The notes beneath the pieces were generated by a model. That model saw nothing but the letters and a program-made list of their open reading frames with translations. It made no database searches and was not told the origin of the DNA. 64,000 nt of DNA from NCBI RefSeq assembly GCF_009650765.1, contig NZ_CP045740.1:4688001-4752000 (forward strand), in the 5' to 3' direction. The DNA is from Streptomyces sp. SUK 48 (GTDB lineage Bacteria; Actinomycetota; Actinomycetes; Streptomycetales; Streptomycetaceae). A program made the translations under genes and the position numbers. This document shows positions 56,278 to 62,914 of the stretch, piece by piece. How positions within the stretch are numbered: the first letter of the stretch is position 1; every line of letters starts with the position of its first letter.

Positions 56278-57432
56278 TCAACTCCTCAGCAGCAGTGCGG
56301 AGGTGGGCACGCTCTCGCCCGCGGTGACCAGGCAGGTGGCGGCGCCGGGGACCTGCGCGGTGCTGGTGCCGCGCAGTTGCCTCACCCCTTCGGTGACGAG
56401 GTTGAAGCCATGCACATAGCCCTCGGAGAGCCCGCCGCCCCCGGTGTTGAGGGGCAGCCGCCCGCCGATCTCCAGGGCGCCCTGCTCGGTGAAGGCGCCG
56501 CCCTCGCCGCGCCCGCAGAAGCCGTAGCCCTCCAGGGAGAGCGGGACGAGGACGCTGAAGCCGTCGTAGATCTGGGCCACGTCCACGTCGTCGGGGGTGA
56601 GGTCGGCGTGCTTCCACAGCTGCCGGGCGGTGGTCCAGGCGGGGCCGGTGAGCGGGTCGTCGTTCCAGTAGTTGACCATGCCGTGGTGCTGGGCGGGCAG
56701 GCCCTGGGCGGCGGCGTGGACGTACACGGGTCTGCGGCGGCAGTCCCGGGCGCGCTCGCGGCCGACCACGACACAGGCCGCTGCCCCGTCCGTCTCCAGG
56801 CAGTTGTCGAAGAGGCAGAGGGGCTCGCTGATCCAGCGGGAGGTCATGTACATCTCGCGGGTGAGCGGGCGGTCGTACATCACGGCGGCCGGGTTCTGGT
56901 TGGCCCGGTTGCGGCAGGCGAGGGCGACGTTGAAGAGGTGGTCGCGGGTGGCGCCGTACTCGTGCATGTACCGGCGCGCCAGCATGGCCGTCTCGTCCGC
57001 GGGCCGCAGCAGTCCGAAGGGCCGGGTCCACTGGGCGGGGGTGGGTAGTTGGCCGGTGGTGCCGGTCCACGGCCGGGGTCCGCTGCCGCGCTTGCGGGAG
57101 CGCCAGGCGACGCCCACGGTGGCCTGCCCGGCGGCGACGGCGGTGGCGAGGTGCGCGACGGTGGCGCACGAACCCCCGCCGCCGTAACCGACCTTGCCGA
57201 AGTAGGTGAGGTCACCGAACCCCACCGCCTTCGCCAGTTCCACCTCGTCCGTCTCCTCCATCGTGTAGGAGGCCACGGCGTCGACCTCGCCGGGCGTGAT
57301 CCCGGCGTCGTCCAGCGCGGCGAGCACGGCCCGGCAGGCGAGCGTCTTCTCGTCCTCCGGGAGGTGCCGTGCGAACGCGGTCTGCCCGATCCCGACGATG
57401 GCCGTGGCGTCCTTGAGTCCCGTCCCGCCCAT
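56278..57432 (-). CDS. Thiolase-like protein (SCP-x / Ltp family) with a Cys nucleophile candidate
   Basis: 384 residues. N-domain: AIVGIGQTAFARHLPEDEKT, with the possible nucleophile in VGYGGGGSCATVAHLATAVA. The C-domain contains VAQIYDGFSVLVPLSLEGYG, FCGRGEGGAFTEQGALEIGG and LNTGGGGLSEGYVHGFNLVT. It thus retains the cysteine missing from the 46303 paralogue. With its coupled OB-fold partner it may perform thiolytic or retro-aldol cleavage of a side chain. It heads the operon and is divergent from the CoA ligase. Confidence 0.9.
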   Translation of the reverse strand: MGGTGLKDATAIVGIGQTAFARHLPEDEKTLACRAVLAALDDAGITPGEVDAVASYTMEETDEVELAKAVGFGDLTYFGKVGYGGGGSCATVAHLATAVAAGQATVGVAWRSRKRGSGPRPWTGTTGQLPTPAQWTRPFGLLRPADETAMLARRYMHEYGATRDHLFNVALACRNRANQNPAAVMYDRPLTREMYMTSRWISEPLCLFDNCLETDGAAACVVVGRERARDCRRRPVYVHAAAQGLPAQHHGMVNYWNDDPLTGPAWTTARQLWKHADLTPDDVDVAQIYDGFSVLVPLSLEGYGFCGRGEGGAFTEQGALEIGGRLPLNTGGGGLSEGYVHGFNLVTEGVRQLRGTSTAQVPGAATCLVTAGESVPTSALLLRS

Positions 57433-57454
57433 GGCTGCGGCCCCCTTCCCCTGG

Positions 57455-57496
57455 CTGACAGTCCGTCAGATTACAGCTAATCTGATGCCTCGTCAG
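57455..57496. promoter_or_regulatory. Two regulon palindromes in the thiolase/CoA-ligase divergent region
   Basis: CTGACAGTCCGTCAG (57455-57469) has one mismatch; CTGATGCCTCGTCAG (57482-57496) has three. Their centres are 27 bp apart. They lie between the thiolase start (57432) and the ligase start (57545). Confidence 0.75.
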
Positions 57497-57544
57497 CTAC
57501 GGCGGCTCGCCGGCTGCCGGGACCGCGCGGTCGGGAGGCCGATC

Positions 57545-59158
57545 ATGGGCGAGTGGCACACCATCGGGGCCCTGGTGCGGTGGTCGGCCGCGCGGCACGC
57601 GGACCGCGAGGCGGTGGTGGAGGGCCGTACCCGGATCACCTACGCCGCGCTGGGCGCCCGGATCGAACGCGCGGCCGCCGCCTGTCTGGCGAGCGGGGTG
57701 GCGGCGGGCGACCGGGTGGCCGTGTGGGCCCCCAACTCCCTCGACTGGATCGTCGCGGCGCTGGGCGCGGTGTCGGCGGGCGGGGTCCTGGTGCCGCTGA
57801 ACACCCGCTTCAAGGGCGGCGAGGCGGTGGACGTGCTGCGCCGGAGCGGGGCGCGGCTGCTGTTCGTGACGGGGCCCTTCCTGGGCACCTCGTACGTGGC
57901 GGCGCTGCGCCGCGCGGCGGGTTCCGGCGCCGGGCCGGGTCCGTTGCCGGGGGTGCCGGCGCTGCGGGAGGTGGTGGTGCTGTCGGGGGAGGCGCCGCCG
58001 GAGTTCAGGACGTGGCGGGAGTTCCTGGAGGCGGGGGAGGGCGTCGGGGCGGCCGAAGTCGCCCGCCGGGCCTCCTCCTTGGCCGGGGACTCGGTGTCGG
58101 ACATCGTCTTCACCTCGGGTACGACGGGCCGTCCCAGGGGTGTGGTGATCACGCACGGCCAGACGCTGCGGGCGTACGAGACCTGGGCGGATCTCGCGGG
58201 GCTGCGGCCGGCGGACCGCTATCTGATCGTCAACCCCTTCTTCCACACGTTCGGTTACAAGGCCGGGGTGCTCGCGTGCCTGATGCGCGGGGCGACGATG
58301 ATCCCGCAGCCGGTGTTCGACGTGGACACCACGCTGGCCCACATGGCGGCGGAACGCGTCTCCGTCCTCCCCGGCCCGCCGACCCTGCACCAGTCCCTCC
58401 TGGACCACCCCGCCCTCGCCGCCCACGACCTCGGTGCCCTGCGGCTGGTGGTGACCGGCGCGGCGATGATCCCGCTGAGCCTGGTGGAACGCCTGCGCGC
58501 GGAACTGGGCGTCGAGACGGTCCTCACCGCGTACGGCCTCTCGGAGGCGAGCGGGATGGTCACGATGTGCCGGCGCGGCGACGACCCGTCGGTGATCGCG
58601 GCGACGTCGGGGCGGGCGATCCCGGGGGTGGAGGTGCGGGTGGTGTCACCGGCGGGCGCGCCCCTGCCGGCCGGATCGCCGGGCGAGATCTGGGTCCGCG
58701 GCTTCAACGTCATGCGCGGCTACGACGCGGACGGGCCGGCCACGGCGGAGGCCGTCACCCCGGAGGGCTGGCTGCGCACGGGCGACGTCGGCGTGCTGGA
58801 CGGGGCGGGCAACCTGCGGGTGACGGACCGCCTGAAGGACATGTTCACCGTCGGCGGCTTCAACGCCTACCCCGCCGAGATAGAGCGCCTGCTCTGTGCC
58901 CACCCCGAGGTCGCCGACGCCGCCGTGGTGGGCGTCCCCCACCCCCGCCTCGGCGAGGTCGCCAAGGCGTACATCGTCCGCCGCCCGGCCTCCCGCCTCA
59001 CCGCCACCGCCCTGATCACCTGGTCCCGCCTCGAGATGGCGAACTACAAGGTCCCGCGAGAGGTCCGGTTCGTCCGGGAACTGCCGAGGAACGCGAGCGG
59101 AAAGGTGGTGAAGGGGGTGCTGCGGGGGCGTGCCCCCGACGATCCGTCCGGGCGATGA
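57545..59158 (+). CDS. AMP-forming acyl-CoA ligase, FadD3-like
   Basis: 537 residues from ATG 57545 (GGGAGG upstream). ANL motifs: DIVFTSGTTGRPRGVVITHG, PFFHTFGYKAGVLACLMRGA, TAYGLSEASGMVTMCRRGDD, GWLRTGDVGVLDGAGNLRVT, DRLKDMFTVGGFNAYPAEIE and the C-terminal NASGKVVKGVLR lysine. The segment NPFFHTFGYKAG and the general length recall FadD3, the propionyl side-chain (HIP) CoA ligase of mycobacterial sterol catabolism. This is similarity of family, not proof of substrate. Confidence 0.92.
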   Translation: MGEWHTIGALVRWSAARHADREAVVEGRTRITYAALGARIERAAAACLASGVAAGDRVAVWAPNSLDWIVAALGAVSAGGVLVPLNTRFKGGEAVDVLRRSGARLLFVTGPFLGTSYVAALRRAAGSGAGPGPLPGVPALREVVVLSGEAPPEFRTWREFLEAGEGVGAAEVARRASSLAGDSVSDIVFTSGTTGRPRGVVITHGQTLRAYETWADLAGLRPADRYLIVNPFFHTFGYKAGVLACLMRGATMIPQPVFDVDTTLAHMAAERVSVLPGPPTLHQSLLDHPALAAHDLGALRLVVTGAAMIPLSLVERLRAELGVETVLTAYGLSEASGMVTMCRRGDDPSVIAATSGRAIPGVEVRVVSPAGAPLPAGSPGEIWVRGFNVMRGYDADGPATAEAVTPEGWLRTGDVGVLDGAGNLRVTDRLKDMFTVGGFNAYPAEIERLLCAHPEVADAAVVGVPHPRLGEVAKAYIVRRPASRLTATALITWSRLEMANYKVPREVRFVRELPRNASGKVVKGVLRGRAPDDPSGR

Positions 59159-59291
59159 CCCGACGCCCGTCCCCCGCGCCGGACCATGCGCCGGACCCCG
59201 GCGCCCCCGGACACACGTCGGCCGCGGCGGCTCCCCCTCCGCGCCGCCGCGGCCGTTCCCCCGTGCGTTGCCGTCCTGGCCGTTCCCCGTC

Positions 59292-59315
59292 GTCAGGCGG
59301 TCAGGCGGTCAGGCG
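59292..59315. repeat. 8-bp tandem repeat (GTCAGGCG x3) spanning the AfsS-like stop codon
   Basis: Three copies at 59292, 59300 and 59308. On the minus strand they read CGCCTGAC, with the TGA of the afsS-like gene (59309-59311) in the first minus-strand copy. Confidence 0.8.
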
Positions 59316-59530
59316 GGCTCGGAAGTGATGTGCACGTTGTCCGGGCTGAAGGTGCCGTTGTCCTGGGCGTCCGTGATGTGGACGTTGCCCGCCGGGGACA
59401 TCTTGGCGGCGTCCTTCGTGTCCGTGATGTGGACGTTGCCGGCCGGCGACATCGTCGCGGCGTCCTTGGCGTCCGTGATGTGGACGTTGGCCGGCTCGAC
59501 CGTCTTCGGGTCCTTCTTGGCGTCGCTCAT
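59309..59530 (-). CDS. afsS: AfsS-like small repeat protein
   Basis: 73 residues, acidic and without hydrophobic core. It contains four copies of N-V-H-I-T(D/S) spaced about 17 residues: ANVHITDAKDAATMSPAG, NVHITDTKDAAKMSPAG, NVHITDAQDNGTFSPD and NVHITSEPA. AfsS (AfsR2), the pleiotropic antibiotic activator encoded right after afsR, is a short protein of about 63 residues with tandem repeats. Position directly downstream of afsR, strand and repeats all fit. The extra length suggests one more repeat unit than the S. coelicolor protein. GGAAGC lies upstream of the ATG. Confidence 0.8.
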   Translation of the reverse strand: MSDAKKDPKTVEPANVHITDAKDAATMSPAGNVHITDTKDAAKMSPAGNVHITDAQDNGTFSPDNVHITSEPA

Positions 59531-59707
59531 GGTGCTTCCTCCCCAGTGGTGCTGGACTCGATTCGTGAGGCCCGCCCGGCCATTCCCCCGATGAACGGCC
59601 GGACGAGCTCACTGATCGCCCCACCTTAGATCGGTGGTCCGGGCGACCTCACCGGCGGTCCGTCTGCCCCCCGACACGACGGATCGACAAACAAAAGAAT
59701 GCCGTGC

Positions 59708-59729
59708 CGCGATAAACGAACGATGAACG
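59708..59729 (-). promoter_or_regulatory. Two 11-bp direct repeats, candidate AfsR-binding site for afsS
   Basis: On the minus strand the sequence reads CGTTCATCGTT followed directly by CGTTTATCGCG, roughly 180-200 bp upstream of the afsS-like start, in the 229-bp gap after afsR. AfsR binds direct repeats of this type in the afsS promoter of S. coelicolor. The downstream CATTCTTTTG is a possible -10 region. Confidence 0.55.
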
Positions 59730-59759
59730 CCCCGGGCCGCGCGGCCCGGCGGCCCCGCC

Positions 59760-62726
59760 TCAGGCCACCGCCGCGCCCTCCAGCAGCGTCCGGACCGAGT
59801 CGGCCTCCGGGGAACCGAGCGACTCGTAGATGGACAGCGCCTCCTGCCAGCACACCCGCGCCCGCCCCGACTGCCCTATGCCGTCCAGCGCCCGGCCGAG
59901 CACGGTGAGCACATTGCCGCGCCGCCACTCGCCGCCGATCCCGCGCAGCACCGTGAGCGCGGCCTCCGCGTTCGCCGACGCCTGGGCGGGCCGCTCGGCC
60001 GTGAGATCGAGCTCGGCGAGCCGGAACAGTGTCATGCCCTCCCACAGCCGCTGACGGCTCTCCCGGAAGACCCGCAGCGCCTCCCGCAGCCGTTCGGCGG
60101 CCTCCTGATGGCGGCCGTTCTGGGTCAGGGCCATGCCGAGCGCGTAGCGGCCGTTGGCGTTCTTCACCGCGTGCCCCAGGGTCTCGTACATGTCGACGCC
60201 CTGCTGCGCCAGTTCCACCGCGCTGTGCGGCCGGCCGGTCACCACATGGATGCGGGAGAGGTTGCACAGCACGCTCGCCTCCCCGGCCCGGTCCGCGCAG
60301 TCCCGGAAGTCCGCGAGCGCCTGCTTGAGGTGCTCCTCGGCGTCCTCGTACCGGCGCTGGTAGAAGGCCATGGCGCCCCGGATGTTGGCCGCCCAGCAGC
60401 GGGCCAGCGGATCGCTGCACGAGGCCCCGAGCCGCAGCGACTCCTGCGCCGACTCGTCGGCCTCCGTGAACCGGCCCGACAACTGGTGGGCGTTGGCCAG
60501 CACGACCGACGCCCGCACCTGCGCGGGACCGTCCCCGCTGGAGCGGGCCGCGTCCAGCAGGGCGAGCGCGGCGGCGTCGTACTCCCGGGAGTTGGCACCG
60601 GACTCGGTCAGGTCGACGGCGGTCCACAGCAGGTCGATGGCGCGCGGCAGCGTGCCCGCGCCCGCGAACTGGCGCACGCACGCGAGCAGCGAGACCGCCT
60701 CCGCGTACAGCCAGTCCTGCGCCTGGTGCCGGTCCTCGAAGCGGAGTCCGGGGTAGACGGTCGGCCGCAGATGGTCCACCACCCGGTCCCCGGGCCGCTC
60801 CATGGCGTACACCTGCGCCGCCGTCGCCAGATAGAAGTCCAGCAGCCGCGACATGGCCGACCCCCGCTCGCTCGGCGGCTGCTCGTCGCGTTCCGCGCAG
60901 GCGCGGGCGTAGAGGCGGACCAGGTCGTGGAAGCGGTAGCGGCCGGGGGCGGCGGACTCCAGGAGGGAGGTGTCGACGAGGGATTCGAGGAGGTCCTCCG
61001 CGGCCTCCAGGGGGAGATCGAGGACCGCGGCCGCGGCGGCCACGGAGATGTCCGGGCCGTCGGCGAGGCCGAGGAGGCGGAAGGCACGGGCCTGGGCGCG
61101 GTCGAGCTGGCCGTAGCCGAGCTCGAAGGTCGCCTTCACCGCGAGGTCCCCGGCCTGGAGTTCGTCCAGGCGGCGCCGCTCGTCGGCGAGCTTCGCGGCG
61201 AGCACCGAGACCGTCCAGGTGCGCCGCGCCGCGAGGCGGGACGCGGCGATGCGGATGGCGAGCGGCAGGAAGCCGCACGCGGCGACGACATCGAGCGCGG
61301 CGTCCCGCTCGGGGGTCACCCGGTCCGCGCCGACGATCCGGGTGAACAGCGCGAGCGCCTCGTCGGGGGACATCACGTCGAGGTCCACCAGATGCGCCCC
61401 GGCCAGCCCCACCATCCGCACCCGGGACGTGACCAGCGCCGCGCACCCCTCGGTGCCCGGCAGCAGCGGCCGGACCTGCGCCGCGTCCTTCGCGTTGTCG
61501 AGCAGGACGAGGACCCGGCGGCCGTCGAGGACGGAGCGGTACAGCGCCGCCCGCTCCTCCAGGGAGTCCGGGATCGCCGAGTCCGCGGTGCCGAGGGCGC
61601 GCAGGAAGGAGCCGAGGACGGTCTCCGGTTCGGCGGGGCGGGGTCCCGCGCCCTGGAGGTCGACGTAGAGCTGCCCGTCCGGGAAGGAGGTCCGGGCCCG
61701 GTGCGCCACATGCACCGCGAGGGTCGTCTTGCCGACGCCCCCGATCCCCGCCATCGCGGAGACCGCCATCACGCTGCCCTCGGTCTCCACGGCCGACGCC
61801 AGCACCGCGCTGAGCTCGTCCACGAAGGCGGAGCGGCCGGTGAAGTCCGGTACGGACGCGGGCAGCTGGGCCGGGCGCACCGGCGCCGCGGGCGGCTCCG
61901 CGACCGGCGCGGAGGGCTCCGCGAGGGCCGGGTCGGCCCGCAGGATGCGCTGCTGGAGCTCGCGCAGCCCGGAGCGCGGGTCGACGCCCAGTTCCTCGGC
62001 GAGCAGCCGGCGGGTGTCCGCGTACACGGCCAGCGCCTCCGCCTGCCGTCCGCTGCGGTACAGCGCCAGCATCAGCAGCTCGCGCAGCCGCTCCCGCAGG
62101 GGGTGCGCGGCGGTGAGCGCCGTCAGCTCGGACACCGCCTCCGCGTGGCAGCCCTGCTCCAGGTCCATGTCCAGACGGGACTCCAGCAGGCCGAGCCGCC
62201 ACTCCTCCAGGCGCACCCGCTGCGTCTCCGCGTAGGGTCCGGGCACCCCGGCCAGGGGCTCGCCGTCCCACAGGTCCAGCGCCTCGTTGAGCAGCGCGCG
62301 GGCCCGGGTCAGATCCCCGGTGCCGCGCGCCTTCTCCGCCTCCGCGCCGAGGTCCTGCGCCTGTACGAGGTCCAGCGCGCCCTCCCCGAGCCCGCGCACC
62401 GCGTACCCGCCGGACTCGCTCACCAGCACACCGAAGTCCAGGACCTTGCGCAGCCGGGACGCGTACGTGCGCACGGCCGCCAGCGCCTGCGACGGCGGTT
62501 CGGGCCCCCACAGCGCGTCGATCAGCTCCGCCGCCGTGGCCGTACGGCCCTCGCGCAGCAGCAGGGCGGCCAGCAGGGCCCGCTGCTGGGGGGAGCCCGT
62601 GTTCAGGACTTCCTCGCCGCGCCAGGCCCGCACCGGACCGAGCACGCCGAACCGCAGCGCCTCCGGTTCCGCGTTTCTCGCGGAGCCGGGACGCCGCTGC
62701 TCAGGCACTCGCGGCCGACCGTCCAT
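59760..62726 (-). CDS. afsR: AfsR global regulator (SARP + NB-ARC + TPR)
   Basis: 988 residues. The SARP domain has a winged-helix (about 24-105: LRFGVLGPVRAWRGEEVLNT) and a BTAD region (about 115-265: YAETQRVRLEEWRLGLLESR). The STAND/NB-ARC ATPase domain has Walker A GIGGVGKTT (327-335), VLVLLDNAKD (Walker B) and GFLPLAIRIAASRLA. The C-terminal third is tetratricopeptide-like (RYALGMALTQNGRHQEAAER). Length and order match AfsR, which is phosphorylated by AfsK and activates afsS. ATP hydrolysis modulates its activity. No RBS is strong, so the start may be a few codons off. Confidence 0.95.
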   Translation of the reverse strand: MDGRPRVPEQRRPGSARNAEPEALRFGVLGPVRAWRGEEVLNTGSPQQRALLAALLLREGRTATAAELIDALWGPEPPSQALAAVRTYASRLRKVLDFGVLVSESGGYAVRGLGEGALDLVQAQDLGAEAEKARGTGDLTRARALLNEALDLWDGEPLAGVPGPYAETQRVRLEEWRLGLLESRLDMDLEQGCHAEAVSELTALTAAHPLRERLRELLMLALYRSGRQAEALAVYADTRRLLAEELGVDPRSGLRELQQRILRADPALAEPSAPVAEPPAAPVRPAQLPASVPDFTGRSAFVDELSAVLASAVETEGSVMAVSAMAGIGGVGKTTLAVHVAHRARTSFPDGQLYVDLQGAGPRPAEPETVLGSFLRALGTADSAIPDSLEERAALYRSVLDGRRVLVLLDNAKDAAQVRPLLPGTEGCAALVTSRVRMVGLAGAHLVDLDVMSPDEALALFTRIVGADRVTPERDAALDVVAACGFLPLAIRIAASRLAARRTWTVSVLAAKLADERRRLDELQAGDLAVKATFELGYGQLDRAQARAFRLLGLADGPDISVAAAAAVLDLPLEAAEDLLESLVDTSLLESAAPGRYRFHDLVRLYARACAERDEQPPSERGSAMSRLLDFYLATAAQVYAMERPGDRVVDHLRPTVYPGLRFEDRHQAQDWLYAEAVSLLACVRQFAGAGTLPRAIDLLWTAVDLTESGANSREYDAAALALLDAARSSGDGPAQVRASVVLANAHQLSGRFTEADESAQESLRLGASCSDPLARCWAANIRGAMAFYQRRYEDAEEHLKQALADFRDCADRAGEASVLCNLSRIHVVTGRPHSAVELAQQGVDMYETLGHAVKNANGRYALGMALTQNGRHQEAAERLREALRVFRESRQRLWEGMTLFRLAELDLTAERPAQASANAEAALTVLRGIGGEWRRGNVLTVLGRALDGIGQSGRARVCWQEALSIYESLGSPEADSVRTLLEGAAVA

Positions 62727-62878
62727 GCGTTCGCCCCCTAGGCATCACAGACAACCCCGTCAGTTTGCCTTGTTCCGGGTGGTTGCGTCAGCCGTGCGAG
62801 ACGCCGATCACAGACCGCCGGGCGGCAGTCCACAAACCCCACACACGCTCTTCGCACACACAGGGGCCCTCCTATGAG

Positions 62879-62893
62879 CTGACGGTCCGTCAG
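62879..62893. promoter_or_regulatory. Perfect regulon palindrome CTGACGGTCCGTCAG
   Basis: The only perfect copy of the motif in the window. It starts 36 bp upstream of the amidohydrolase ATG at 62915. The preceding GGGCCCTCCTATGAG resembles GGCCCTCCTAATAT before the site at 47517, suggesting a shared promoter structure. Confidence 0.85.
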
Positions 62894-62914
62894 ATCAGCG
62901 CTACCGTGGGCGTC

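Noticed and set aside
59309..59530. RiPP precursor peptide with repeated core
   Set aside because: Repeats contain no Cys or other typical modified core, no maturation enzymes are adjacent, and position after afsR makes AfsS the better explanation.
25541..62893. KstR or KstR2 operator sites
   Set aside because: The mycobacterial motifs (AACnnGTT-centred and AAGCAAGnnCTTGCTT) are not the palindrome seen here; only the enzyme types resemble those regulons.
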